From an uncultured Rhizobiaceae bacterium (GTDB lineage: Bacteria > Pseudomonadota > Alphaproteobacteria > Rhizobiales > Rhizobiaceae), in assembly GCA_947259295.1 (NCBI GenBank), contig CAMYMG010000111.1:1-63233 (forward strand): a stretch of 63,233 nucleotides of DNA, given 5' to 3'. Shown piece after piece: positions 31,631-42,479 of this stretch (position 1 is its first letter; each line of letters begins with the position of its first letter). The notes beneath the pieces were generated by a model. It had not been told where the DNA came from, ran no database searches, and saw nothing but the letters and a program-made list of their open reading frames with translations. The translations under genes were made by a program, and so were the position numbers.

Positions 31631-31876
31631 TGTTTCCCCCGAAACCCCTGACATTACGCTAGGGAATGAATCGGGGCTCGGCAAGCGACTTTCGGCGGCG
31701 ATCGCAACTTCAGGCTGCAGCGCACTTGCGGGCCGGCACACAGCGGTGATCCGACGCGACATTGGCGGCAACGGAGACGACGGCTTCGCTCTTGCGGACC
31801 GCCTTTACCTCCGCCGAGCGACAATCTCGCGGCTGGCTGTGGACATCTATGGATCAATCGACCACTCTTCCGGTCC

Positions 31877-32749
31877 ATGGGGTGGAAACTTTACGACAGC
31901 CGGCTTGCGTGGACGCTCATCGCCCCCACCCTGCTTCTGCTGCTGTTGTTCCTGGTGCTGCCGATCATCGTCATGACGGCGTACACCTTCTTCACCTTCG
32001 TCACGGCGGGGGTGGAGACGAGCGTGCTGACGCTTGCGAACTGGAAGGAATTCCTGTTCGACACCTATTACCACGGCTTCCTGTGGAAGACCGTGCGGGT
32101 GGGCGCGACGACGGCGATCCTGTGCGCGCTGGTCGGGTATTTCCCCGCCTATTTCATCTGGTCGACGCGCTTCAGGCACAAGTGGCTGCTGCTTTTGCTG
32201 CTCATCGTTCCGTTCTGGATCAGCTTCACCATCCGGACCTTTTCGTGGATCCACATTCTCGGCGAGCAGGGGCTGATCAACGTCGTGCTGCTCAGGCTCG
32301 GCATCATCGGCGAGCCGATCCCGATGCTCTATACGGAGGGCGCGGTGATCATGGGGCTCTTGCACTTCCTGCTGCCCTACATGATCCTCAACGTCTATGT
32401 CAGCCTTGAGAGCATCGACCGGACGCTGATTTCGGCCGCCCGCTCGATGGGCTGCACCAGCGCGCAGGCGTTTCGCGAGGTGACGCTGCCGCTGTCGCTG
32501 CCGGGGCTTGGCGCTGGGCTGCTGCTCTGCTTCGTGCTCGCCGCCGGCAGCTACGTGACGCCGCAACTGCTCGGCGGCAGCCGCGACGCGCTGTTCGGCA
32601 ATTTGATCTACGACACGATCATGGGCCAGCTGAACTGGCCGATGGGGGCGACGCTGTCGGTGGTGCTGTTCGTGCTGCTCGGCTGCGCGGCCGCCGCCTA
32701 TACGCGCTACATGGGCATGTCGCAGATCATGAAGGGGCTCGGCGGGTGA
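31877..32749 (+). CDS. Polyamine-type ABC transporter permease 1 (PotB-like)
   Basis: 290 residues with six hydrophobic segments. The inner loop reads LESIDRTLISAARSMGCTSAQAFREVTLPLS near residue 175, the EAA motif of binding-protein-dependent permeases. FSWIHILGEQGLINVVLL and VTPQLLGGSRDALFGNLI are typical of PotB/PotH. The ribosome binding site is weak. The 246 bp upstream (31631-31876) show no promoter I can defend. It heads a four-gene unit: two permeases, a binding protein and an ATPase. Confidence 0.9.
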   Translation: MGWKLYDSRLAWTLIAPTLLLLLLFLVLPIIVMTAYTFFTFVTAGVETSVLTLANWKEFLFDTYYHGFLWKTVRVGATTAILCALVGYFPAYFIWSTRFRHKWLLLLLLIVPFWISFTIRTFSWIHILGEQGLINVVLLRLGIIGEPIPMLYTEGAVIMGLLHFLLPYMILNVYVSLESIDRTLISAARSMGCTSAQAFREVTLPLSLPGLGAGLLLCFVLAAGSYVTPQLLGGSRDALFGNLIYDTIMGQLNWPMGATLSVVLFVLLGCAAAAYTRYMGMSQIMKGLGG

Positions 32750-33585
32750 CGCCGCCGCGCGGCGACAGGGACGGACGGTGGGCGTGGCGGCTCACCATCG
32801 CGATGACGCTCGGCGTCTACATCTTTCTCTTCGCGCCGATCGTGGCCACCGTGGTGCTGTCGTTCAACGCCTCGATGTTCGGCGGCTTCCCGCTGACCGG
32901 CTTCAGCATGCAATGGTATGCCAAGCTGTTGACCAACGAGCAGGTGCTGGCGGCGTTCAAGACCTCGCTGTGGATCGCGCTGGTGACGGCGGCGGTGACG
33001 ACGCTGCTCGGCATTTCGGTGGCGCTGGCGCTGGTGCGCTTCCAGTTCCGCGGCAAGCAGGCGTTCAGCACACTGGTCATCCTGCCGGCGCTGGTGCCCG
33101 AGACGATCCTCGGCGTCGGCCTGCTGGTGATGATCAAGGCGGCTGACCAGCCGCGGACGATCTGGGTGCTGCTGCTTGGCCACATCATGCTGGCGCTGCC
33201 CTATGTGGTGCTGATCACCCAGGCGCGGATGGTCGGCATCAGCCGCAGCTTCGAGGAGGCGGCGCTGTCGCTCGGCGCGCCGCGCCTGTCGGCCTTCCGC
33301 GAGATCACCCTGCCTCTGCTGGTACCGGCCGTCGTTGCCGGCATCCTGCTGGCCTTCACGATTTCCTTCGACAACACCTCGGCCAGCCTGTTCTGGCGGC
33401 CGGCTGGCGTCGAGACGATGCCGACGCAGATCCTTTCGATGCTGAAAATCTCGATCAGCCCCGAGGTCAATGCCCTCGGCACGGTGATGATCCTCGTCAC
33501 CGTCGGCATTCCGCTTCTTGGCGGGCTGGTCCTCCAGGCCTTCACTCGGTTGAAGAAACGCAGAACTGAAAACGGGAGAGCATGA
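32746..33585 (+). CDS. Polyamine-type ABC transporter permease 2 (PotC-like)
   Basis: 279 residues from GTG 32746, which overlaps the preceding TGA by 4 nt (GTGA). Six membrane segments; the EAA loop SRSFEEAALSLGAPRLSAFREITLPLL is near residue 165. Segments FNASMFGGFPLTGFSMQWY and TISFDNTSASLFW fit the PotC/PotI family. Confidence 0.9.
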   Translation: MTPPRGDRDGRWAWRLTIAMTLGVYIFLFAPIVATVVLSFNASMFGGFPLTGFSMQWYAKLLTNEQVLAAFKTSLWIALVTAAVTTLLGISVALALVRFQFRGKQAFSTLVILPALVPETILGVGLLVMIKAADQPRTIWVLLLGHIMLALPYVVLITQARMVGISRSFEEAALSLGAPRLSAFREITLPLLVPAVVAGILLAFTISFDNTSASLFWRPAGVETMPTQILSMLKISISPEVNALGTVMILVTVGIPLLGGLVLQAFTRLKKRRTENGRA

Positions 33586-34727
33586 TGAAGATTTCGACCA
33601 CCAGGAGACTGGAACTGCTGAGCGAGCGGCATCGCGACGGAAACATCAGCCGCCGCACCTTCCTGACGCTGACGGCGGCCGCGGCCGCCTCGACCGGACT
33701 GTCGATGCCGTGGATGGGGCGCGCGCTTGCCGCCGCCACCGAGGTGCGGTTCGACGGCTGGGGCGGCGTGGTGCAGGAGGCGATCGACAAGCTCGCCTTC
33801 CAACCCTACACGGCAAAATCCGGCGTCAAGGTCGTGCAGGGCACGTTCGGCGACGAGAACGAGATCATCACCAAGATCAAGACCTCGAAGCCCGGCGACT
33901 TCCAGATCGTCCACTCGTCCGGCGTCAACTATTACATCAAATACGTCAATGGCGGGCACAACTCGGAGATCAACGAGGCCAACATCCCCAACATGGCCAA
34001 TGTGCTGCAGGCGATGATCGAGCCGTTCCGCAAGATCACGCCGAAGCTGTCGGCGGTGCCCTATGACTACGGCACGACAGGCATTGCATACAACACCAAG
34101 GTGATCTCGCCCGAGGAGGCGAAGGAAAAGGGCGCCAACCTGCTCACCGACAAGAAATATGCTGGCAAGGTGGGCGGCTATGCCGACATGACGACGCGGG
34201 TCTGGTACGCCGCGCTGCAGACCGGGCAGGACCCGAACGCCATCTCCGACATGGACGCGGTGTGGGCCAAGGTGCGCGAGACGCGCGACCTGGCGAAAAA
34301 ATTCTGGAGTTCGGGTGCGGAACTGATGGACCTCCTGTCGAAGGAAGAGATCGTGGTGACCGACGCATGGTCTGGCCGCGTTGCCGCCTTGCAGCAGCAG
34401 GGCGCGCCGATCGGCTATCTCGATCCGGCCGGCTCCTATGCCTGGATGGAGGACATGCTGGTGCTGAAGGGCTCGCCGATGGCCGAGTGCGAGGAACTTA
34501 TCAACTTCATGCTCGATCCCGCCACGGCCATCGCGGTAGCCGAAGGCCAGAACTATCCGCCGTCGCTCGATCCGACCAAGGTCGAACTGACCGACAAGAT
34601 TGCCGCACTTCCGGCATTCGACCCGACCGGCACGATGGAGGCGCTGACTTTCGCCGATCCGGTCTACTGGGCGGAGAACGAGGACGCATGGACCAAGCAG
34701 TGGGACAGGGTCTCCAAGGGTGCATGA
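33582..34727 (+). CDS. Tat-exported polyamine-type substrate-binding protein
   Basis: 381 residues. The N-terminus has a twin-arginine signal (NISRRTFLTLTAAAAAS, Arg pair near residues 24-25, then a hydrophobic run and GRALA-A), so it is probably folded before export by Tat, which is rare for ABC binding proteins. The mature part is PotD/PotF-like (extracellular solute-binding family 1): FDGWGGVVQEAIDK, YDYGTTGIAYNTKV and VTDAWSGRVAALQQQG. ATG 33582 overlaps the previous stop (ATGA); ATG 33585 is an alternative. The ligand cannot be fixed. Confidence 0.9.
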   Translation: MMKISTTRRLELLSERHRDGNISRRTFLTLTAAAAASTGLSMPWMGRALAAATEVRFDGWGGVVQEAIDKLAFQPYTAKSGVKVVQGTFGDENEIITKIKTSKPGDFQIVHSSGVNYYIKYVNGGHNSEINEANIPNMANVLQAMIEPFRKITPKLSAVPYDYGTTGIAYNTKVISPEEAKEKGANLLTDKKYAGKVGGYADMTTRVWYAALQTGQDPNAISDMDAVWAKVRETRDLAKKFWSSGAELMDLLSKEEIVVTDAWSGRVAALQQQGAPIGYLDPAGSYAWMEDMLVLKGSPMAECEELINFMLDPATAIAVAEGQNYPPSLDPTKVELTDKIAALPAFDPTGTMEALTFADPVYWAENEDAWTKQWDRVSKGA

Positions 34728-35871
34728 CGCCATAGACACGGTGCGTACGGATGCTCCCCGGCCAATGGCCGGGGGGTCTCCCGCGCCGGAAGTGCCCACC
34801 GTCGGCCTCGACAAAGTGACCGTTTCCTACGGCCAGTTCACGGCGGTGCGCGACTTTTCGCTGGCCGTCGAGAAGGGCAGCTTCGTCACGCTGCTCGGCC
34901 CATCGGGCTGCGGCAAGACGACGATCCTGCGTTCGATCGCGGGGCTCGTCGAGATATCGAGCGGCCAGATCTCGATCGGCGGCCAGCGGGTCGACGACGT
35001 GCCGATCAACAAGCGCAACATCGGTCTGGTCTTCCAGAACTACGCGCTGTTCCCGCACAAGAGTGTGTTCGACAATGTCGCGTTCGGGCTGAAATACCGG
35101 GCCGTTTCGAAGCCGGAGATCGCGCGCCGGGTCGGCGAGGCGCTGGAGATGGTGCGGCTGCCGGGCAGCGAGAAGAAGCTGCCGTCGCAGCTTTCGGGCG
35201 GCCAGCAGCAGCGCATCGCGCTTGCCCGCGCCATCGTCTTCGAGCCGACCGTGCTGTTGCTCGACGAGCCGCTGTCGGCGCTCGACGCCAACATGCGCGA
35301 GGAAATGCGCGTCGAGATCAAGAAAATCCAGAAGGCGACCGGCATCACTGCGATCTTCGTCACGCATGACCAGGAAGAAGCGCTGTCCATGTCGGACCAG
35401 ATCGTCGTCATGAATGCCGGGGTGGCCGAGCAGGTCGGCACGCCGGCGGAGGTATACGATGCGCCGGCGACCGCCTTCGTGGCGGACTTCCTCGGCAAGG
35501 CGAATGTGCTGCCGGGATCGGTGGATAAGATGGAGGGCCAGATCGCGACGGTGCAACTCGATGCCGGGCAGGCGATCCGGGCGGTTTCGCCGAGCCCGAT
35601 CGCACAGGGCGCGCGCGTTTCGGTCGTGGTGCGGCCACAGAAGCTGGCGGTCGGGTCGGAGGAGGGCAGCAACAGCCTCTCCGGCCGCGTCGTCTCAACG
35701 TCCTATCTGGGGGCGAGCGCCGTTTACGAGATCGACATCGGCAAGGAGACGATCGTGCGGGCGAACACCTTGCTCAGCGGGCCTATCCTGCGCGAGGGCG
35801 AGACTGCCCGGCTCGGCTTCGCGCCTGAGGGCTGCGTGCTGCTCGATGCCGGCGGGCGGCGCGTCGTGTGA
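34720..35871 (+). CDS. Polyamine-type ABC transporter ATP-binding protein (PotA-like)
   Basis: 383 residues. An extra N-terminus of about 28 residues precedes the ATPase. Walker A GPSGCGKTT near residue 60, signature LSGGQQQRIALARA near 157, Walker B VLLLDEPLSALD near 176 and switch His in FVTHDQEEA near 209 are intact. A TOBE-type regulatory domain (about 265-380) ends it. The ATG overlaps the binding-protein gene by 8 nt, so the four genes are one coupled operon. Confidence 0.93.
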   Translation: MHDAIDTVRTDAPRPMAGGSPAPEVPTVGLDKVTVSYGQFTAVRDFSLAVEKGSFVTLLGPSGCGKTTILRSIAGLVEISSGQISIGGQRVDDVPINKRNIGLVFQNYALFPHKSVFDNVAFGLKYRAVSKPEIARRVGEALEMVRLPGSEKKLPSQLSGGQQQRIALARAIVFEPTVLLLDEPLSALDANMREEMRVEIKKIQKATGITAIFVTHDQEEALSMSDQIVVMNAGVAEQVGTPAEVYDAPATAFVADFLGKANVLPGSVDKMEGQIATVQLDAGQAIRAVSPSPIAQGARVSVVVRPQKLAVGSEEGSNSLSGRVVSTSYLGASAVYEIDIGKETIVRANTLLSGPILREGETARLGFAPEGCVLLDAGGRRVV

Positions 35872-35904
35872 GATCCGCTTTCAGGTATCCGATCCCAAGG
35901 TAAA

Positions 35905-35935
35905 GAAAAACCCGCTGCCGTTTAGGGCAGCGGGT
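35905..35935 (-). terminator. Intrinsic terminator of the LysR gene
   Basis: ACCCGCTGCC (35910-35919) pairs with GGCAGCGGGT (35926-35935), with AAAAA at 35906-35910 giving a U run when transcribed from the minus strand. It therefore suits the LysR gene from the right; the stem may also end the ABC operon. The remainder of 35872-36067 shows nothing else. Confidence 0.75.
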
Positions 35936-36067
35936 CCAGTAGACCGCGGCGTCGTCGGGGGGGCGGAGACGCCGCGTTGACACAGGAACTTGCGACCGTG
36001 GCTTTAGTTCCACCGGTTTCAAACTTTTTTCGATATTTTTATCGACCCAGGAAAGACGATGTCCGGG

Positions 36068-37048
36068 CTAGCGGATTTCCTGCAGGATATGGTCGTAGAG
36101 CAGCTTTGCGGCCGGCGAAAGCGCGCGGTTGCGTGCCATGATCAGGCTGTAGGGCTGGACGTCGATGTCGAAGGCGATTGGCAGGATCTCGATGGCGCCG
36201 GCGAGCCCGTCGTCGGCGTTGATGAATTTTGCCACGTCGAGGGCAACGGGCGCGATGGCGTCGGACTGGGCGACCATGACCAGCGTGAGCAGAAGCGACG
36301 TCGTGTTGAGGATGCGGTCGGGCAGGGGGACGTTGTGGCTCATGAAATGCGTTTCGATGGTGCGGCGCAGCAGCGACCCGCCCGGCTGGAACACCCAGTC
36401 GAAGCCGGAGACGCGGTCCAGCCCGACCGGCCTGCCGTCGGCGAGCGGATGGCCGCGGCGAACGATGAGGCAAGCCTTTTCGATGCCGATGACGCGCGCC
36501 TCGAACAACCGGGGATTGAGGTCGTCCGGGATGCGAGCAATGATGAAGTCGTGGCGGGAGGCCAGGAGTTCGCGCGCCAGCACGGCGCTGGTATCGACCT
36601 GCATGCTGATCTCGATGCGCGGGAAGTTGCTGCGGATGCGCTTGATCGCCGGGACGGCCAAGCCGATCGCCGGCGCGGTGACCGAGCCGAGGAAGACGGC
36701 GCCGCCCTTGCCCGATTTCAGGTCGCTGATCTCGCGGTCGACCTCGCGCAATTCCAGCAGCATGGCGCGGGCGCGGCGGGCAAGGGTAATGCCGTAGGGC
36801 GTCAGTTCGACGCCGCGCGGCAGCCTGCGGCAGAGCGGGACCGACAGGATTTCCTCCATCTCGGCGATCATGCGCGAGGCAGCCGGCTGCGAGATGTTGA
36901 GGATGTGCGCAGCGGCGCTGATCTGATTGGTGTCCTGCAGCGCCACGATCATGCGCATGTGACTGAGCTTAAGGCTGCTGCGCAGCAACCCGTCGTCACT
37001 GTCGGCCATGGCCTGGGAGGCCACGGCGGATTCGGCGTCGTTCACCAT
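36068..37048 (-). CDS. LysR-type regulator of the sugar importer (GbpR-like)
   Basis: 326 residues from ATG 37048, preferred because AGGGG lies 7 nt upstream; ATG 37054 is in frame but too close. The N-terminal helix-turn-helix (about residues 30-80) reads ALQDTNQISAAAHILNISQPAASRMIAEME. The effector-binding domain fills about 110-320. It is divergent from chvE, as gbpR is in Agrobacterium, where it controls chvE in response to galactose, arabinose and related sugars. That parallel is the basis of the assignment. Confidence 0.88.
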   Translation of the reverse strand: MVNDAESAVASQAMADSDDGLLRSSLKLSHMRMIVALQDTNQISAAAHILNISQPAASRMIAEMEEILSVPLCRRLPRGVELTPYGITLARRARAMLLELREVDREISDLKSGKGGAVFLGSVTAPAIGLAVPAIKRIRSNFPRIEISMQVDTSAVLARELLASRHDFIIARIPDDLNPRLFEARVIGIEKACLIVRRGHPLADGRPVGLDRVSGFDWVFQPGGSLLRRTIETHFMSHNVPLPDRILNTTSLLLTLVMVAQSDAIAPVALDVAKFINADDGLAGAIEILPIAFDIDVQPYSLIMARNRALSPAAKLLYDHILQEIR

Positions 37049-37087
37049 TGTCATTCCCCTGCGGCAGCTTCGGGCTGCGTTGTGTTG

Positions 37088-37154
37088 ACATATCACAACC
37101 ACATATCAACCGTCACAAATTGCATTTGACAGTTATATCGATTGCGGCATAGGT
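37088..37154 (+). promoter_or_regulatory. Regulator direct repeats and probable chvE promoter
   Basis: ACATATCA occurs at 37088-37095 and 37101-37108, a 13-bp-period direct repeat with flanking GTTGA and TCAAC, in an AT-rich patch. Downstream, TTGACA (37126-37131), a 17-nt spacer and CATAGG (37149-37154) could be the chvE promoter (good -35, weak -10). The weak -10 fits a promoter needing a LysR activator. The message would have a long leader of roughly 185 nt before GTG 37348; I see no structure in it. Confidence 0.5.
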
Positions 37155-37347
37155 GCCTCTCGTTCGGGCTCTGTCGCATCGAGGAATTGCTCTCGCGCGA
37201 CAGTCAGGAGGAGCCAAGGCCCGCGCCATCGTTCTGGAGGTTCATCGACAATTCCGGCGTCCGTTCGCCTCATGCGATATGCACTATCTCGCGCCGCGTG
37301 GGATGCCGCTCCGTTACCACGAACTATCATCACCAAGGGAGAGAAAC

Positions 37348-38418
37348 GTGAAGATAATCAAAGCACTGGTTGGCGCATTGGCGCTCGGCCTGGCGACAGT
37401 GAGCTACAGCGCACATGCGCAGGACAAGGGCACGATCGGCATCGCCATGCCGACCAAGTCGTCGCTGCGCTGGATCAGCGACGGCGATGCGCTCGTGGCC
37501 GCTCTGAAGGAAAAGGGCTACGACACCGACCTTCAGTTCGCCGAAGACGACATCCCCAACCAGCTTGCCCAGATCGAGAACATGATCACCAAGGGCTCCA
37601 AGGCGCTGGTCATCGCCTCGATCGACGGCACCACGCTTTCGGCCGTGCTGCAGCAGGCTGCCGACCAGGGCATCAAGGTCATCGCCTATGACCGCCTGAT
37701 CCGCGACAGCGGCAATGTCGACTTCTACACCACCTTCGACAACTTCCAGGTCGGCGTGCTGCAGGCCAATTCGCTGGTGAAGGGCCTCAAGGAGCGCTTC
37801 CCGGACACCAAGCCGTGGAACGTCGAGCTGTTCGGCGGCTCGCCCGACGACAACAACGCCTTCTTCTTTTACGACGGCGCGATGTCGGTGCTGCAGCCGA
37901 TGATCGATTCCGGCGACATCGTCATCAAGTCGGGCCAGACCGGCATGGAAAAGGTCGGCACGCTGCGCTGGGACGGCGCCGTGGCGCAGGCCCGCATGGA
38001 CAACATCCTGTCGGCCAACTATTCGGACGGCAGCCGGGTTCATGGCGTGCTGGCTCCCTATGACGGCCTGTCGCGCGGCATCATCTCGTCGCTGCGCGGC
38101 GTCGGCTACGGCTCGGCCGACCAGCCATGGCCGATCGTGACCGGCCAGGATGCCGAGACGCCTTCGATCAAGGCGATCATCGCCGGCGAGCAGTACTCGA
38201 CCGTGTTCAAGGACACCCGCGAACTGGCCAAGGTGACGGCGAACCTCGTCGACGCGGCGCTTTCGGGCGGCACGCCGGAGATCAACGACACCGAGACCTA
38301 CGACAACGGCGTGAAGGTCGTTCCGTCCTACCTCTTGACGCCTTACGACGTCGACAAGACCAACTACGAAGAACTGGTCGTCGGTTCGGGCTACATCAAG
38401 GCCGAAGAACTCCAGTAA
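37348..38418 (+). CDS. chvE: Multiple-sugar substrate-binding protein
   Basis: 356 residues from GTG 37348, with AGGGAGAG 5 nt upstream. A signal peptide ends at about residue 24 (SAHA-Q). The periplasmic ligand-binding fold matches ChvE, which binds aldoses such as galactose, glucose, xylose and arabinose, and in Agrobacterium also works in sensing. Segments: [53 protein letters not shown] and [15 protein letters not shown]. The importer genes mmsA and mmsB follow. Confidence 0.96.
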   Translation: MKIIKALVGALALGLATVSYSAHAQDKGTIGIAMPTKSSLRWISDGDALVAALKEKGYDTDLQFAEDDIPNQLAQIENMITKGSKALVIASIDGTTLSAVLQQAADQGIKVIAYDRLIRDSGNVDFYTTFDNFQVGVLQANSLVKGLKERFPDTKPWNVELFGGSPDDNNAFFFYDGAMSVLQPMIDSGDIVIKSGQTGMEKVGTLRWDGAVAQARMDNILSANYSDGSRVHGVLAPYDGLSRGIISSLRGVGYGSADQPWPIVTGQDAETPSIKAIIAGEQYSTVFKDTRELAKVTANLVDAALSGGTPEINDTETYDNGVKVVPSYLLTPYDVDKTNYEELVVGSGYIKAEELQ

Positions 38419-38432
38419 GCTAGACTGACAGC

Positions 38433-38460
38433 GAAACCCCGCGGCCTGCCGCGGGGTTTC
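38433..38460 (+). terminator. Hairpin between chvE and mmsA
   Basis: GAAACCCCGCGG (38433-38444) pairs perfectly with CCGCGGGGTTTC (38449-38460) around a 4-nt loop. It is a partial terminator candidate, leaving chvE message in excess over the ATPase and permease, and resembles the stem after glpV in position and probable purpose. Confidence 0.75.
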
Positions 38461-38520
38461 GGCTGACAGCCAGTCGCCCTGCCATCGTCAGGGCCGTTAC
38501 CGTCAACCGAAAGTTCGGCG

Positions 38521-40079
<1,559 letters not shown>

Positions 40080-40083
<4 letters not shown>

Positions 40084-41294
40084 GTACCGAGACCGCGAGG
40101 AGCACGCTCAATCCGGAGCGGGAGACCGCGCAGGCGGCGATCAAGCAGAACCTGCGCGAATACGGCCTGGTGCTGGCGCTGGTCGCCATCATGCTGTTCT
40201 TCCAGTGGCAGACGGGCGGCGTGCTGTTCAAGCCGGTCAACCTGACCAATCTGGTGCTGCAGAATTCCTACATCATCATCATGGCGCTCGGCATGCTGCT
40301 GGTCATCGTCGGCGGCCATATCGACCTGTCGGTCGGCTCGGTTTCGGGCTTCGTCGGGGCGGTCGCCGCGGTGCTGATGGTGCAGTACAAGCTCGACCCG
40401 GTGTTGACGACGCTGATCTGCATCATCGTCGGCGGCCTCATTGGCGCGAGCCAGGGCTACTGGATCGCCTATATGAAGATCCCGTCCTTCATCGTCACGC
40501 TGGCCGGCATGCTTGTCTTCAAGGGGCTGGCGCTGTGGCTGCTCGGCGGCCGCTCGGTGGGTCCGTTCCCGGCCGAGTTCCAGCTGCTCAGCGCGGGCTT
40601 CATCCCCGACGTGATCGGCCCGGTGACGATCGCCGGCGTGTCGCTGCATGCGACGACGCTGCTGATTGGCGTGCTGATCGTCGCGGCGATGTTCTATCTG
40701 GCGCTGCGCACCCGGCGGGCACGCGAGAGCCATGGCTATGTCGCCGAGCGGTTCGGACTGTTCGTGGCGAAGAACGCCATCATCGCGGCCATGGTGCTCT
40801 TCCTCATCTACATGATGGCTTCCTACAAGGGCCTGCCCAACGTGCTGATCGTGATGGGCGTGCTGATCGTGCTGTTCGTCTTCGTGACCAAGCGCATGAC
40901 GATCGGCCGGCGCATCTATGCCATGGGCGGCAACGTCAAGGCGGCGGCCCTGTCGGGCATCAAGACCGAGCGGCTGACCTTCCTGGTGTTCATCAACATG
41001 GGGATGCTGGCAGCGCTCGCCGGGCTGATCTTTGCCGCGCGCCTCAACACGGCGACGCCGAAGGCCGGCCTCGGTTTCGAGCTCGACGTGATTGCCGCCG
41101 TGTTCATCGGCGGCGCTTCGATGGCCGGCGGCGTCGGCCAGGTGGCGGGTGCCGTGATCGGCGCCTTCATCATGGGCGTGATGAACAACGGCATGTCGAT
41201 CATGGGCGTCAACATCGACTGGCAGCAGGTGATCAAGGGCCTGGTGCTGCTCGGCGCCGTGGTCTTCGACGTCTACAACAAGAACAAGGCCTAG
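40080..41294 (+). CDS. mmsB: Multiple-sugar ABC transporter permease
   Basis: 404 residues with about ten hydrophobic segments, GguB type. The start region has a hydrophilic N-terminus of about 25 residues; the segment [21 protein letters not shown] near residue 73 and [19 protein letters not shown] near residue 310 are family features. The ATG overlaps mmsA's stop (ATGA). Confidence 0.96.
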
Positions 41295-41313
41295 GCCGGC
41301 AGCACGGGACCGG

Positions 41314-41342
41314 CGCCCGGCCTGAGGGCCGGCGGCCGGGCG
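41314..41342 (+). terminator. GC-rich hairpin between mmsB and gguC
   Basis: CGCCCGGCC (41314-41322) pairs with GGCCGGGCG (41334-41342). The stem is 9 bp, with an 11-nt loop and no T run. It is a stable mRNA stem and may mark the mmsB 3' end; not a proven terminator. Confidence 0.45.
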
Positions 41343-41379
41343 GGCAGGCTGCCGCGGGCGTGGATACGAGGAGGATGGA

Positions 41380-42372
41380 ATGCTGATTTCACAGGTAGTC
41401 GACGGGTCCGACATGATCCAGGTGGTCGCCCGGACCGACAGCGGTACGCGGGTGGTGAACGGGGCCAAGAGCGTCTATTCGCTGGCGCTGGAGGCGGCGC
41501 GGGCGGGCGTCGGCCTGGTCGAGCTCATCGAGCGCAAGGGCTTCGGCAAGACGGTCGATCTCGAGGCCGCCTACAGGCAGGGGCGGCTGATCTCGCCGAT
41601 CAACCATCCGGACGCGGCGCATCTGCACCTGACGGGTACGGGGCTGACGCATCTCGGATCGGCTGCGACACGCGATTCCATGCACAAGAAGCTGAATGCG
41701 GAGGGCGCCGAGGCGCTGACCGATTCCATGAAGATGTTCCAGATGGGCCTGGAAGGCGGCAAGCCGGCCAACGGCAAGCCCGGCGTGCAGCCGGAATGGT
41801 TCTACAAGGGCAACGGCTTCATGGCGGTGGCGCCCGGCGCGCCGCTGATGTCGCCCGACTTCGCGATGGACGCCGGCGAGGAGCCGGAGATCGCCGGCAT
41901 CTATGTGATCGGCGACGACGGCACGCCGTTCCGCGTCGGCTTCGCGCTGTCGAACGAGTTCTCCGACCACGTAACGGAGCGCGTGAACTATCTCTACCTG
42001 GCGCATTCGAAGCTGCGCAACGCCTCGTTCGGGCCGGAAATCCTGGTCGGCGACCTGCCGGAAGACATTCGCGGCACGTCGCGCATCACGCGCGGCGGCT
42101 CGACGGTGTGGGAAAAGCCGTTCCTGTCGGGCGAAGCCAACATGTCGCACACGATCGCCAATCTCGAGCATCACCATTTCAAGTATCCGGTGTTCCGCCA
42201 GCCGGGCGACGTGCACATCCACATGTTCGGCACGGCGACGCTGTCGTTTGCCGACGGCATCAAGGCCGTTGACGGCGACGTGTTCGAGATCGACGCGCCG
42301 GATTTCGGCCTGGCGCTGAAGAACCCGCTGCAGACCGAGCAGCCGGTGCCCGTCTCGGTGCGCGCGCTCTAG
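41380..42372 (+). CDS. gguC: GguC/AraD1 family protein
   Basis: 330 residues. The family sits within the fumarylacetoacetate hydrolase superfamily and follows the ChvE-linked importer in Agrobacterium (gguABC). The AraD1 branch is thought to act on sugar-acid intermediates of arabinose breakdown (2-keto-3-deoxy acid dehydration), an annotation from the family and not visible here. Motifs: HLHLTGTGLTHLGSAATRD near residue 78, GEEPEIAGIYVIGDDGTPFR near 170 and HIHMFGTATLSFADGI near 289. GAGGAGG stands 7 nt before the ATG. Confidence 0.9.
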   Translation: MLISQVVDGSDMIQVVARTDSGTRVVNGAKSVYSLALEAARAGVGLVELIERKGFGKTVDLEAAYRQGRLISPINHPDAAHLHLTGTGLTHLGSAATRDSMHKKLNAEGAEALTDSMKMFQMGLEGGKPANGKPGVQPEWFYKGNGFMAVAPGAPLMSPDFAMDAGEEPEIAGIYVIGDDGTPFRVGFALSNEFSDHVTERVNYLYLAHSKLRNASFGPEILVGDLPEDIRGTSRITRGGSTVWEKPFLSGEANMSHTIANLEHHHFKYPVFRQPGDVHIHMFGTATLSFADGIKAVDGDVFEIDAPDFGLALKNPLQTEQPVPVSVRAL

Positions 42373-42479
42373 GGCGCTCCGCCCCCAAGCGGCGCTTTGC
42401 CACGCAGTCGTGACTGGAGTGCGAGCCGGCCTGACGCTATAGGCGGACGCACACTGGAAGCGGCAGGCGAAGAGACGGC

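Noticed and set aside
31631..31876. Possible gene before the polyamine-type importer
   Set aside because: Frames here are short, without start context or recognisable residues.
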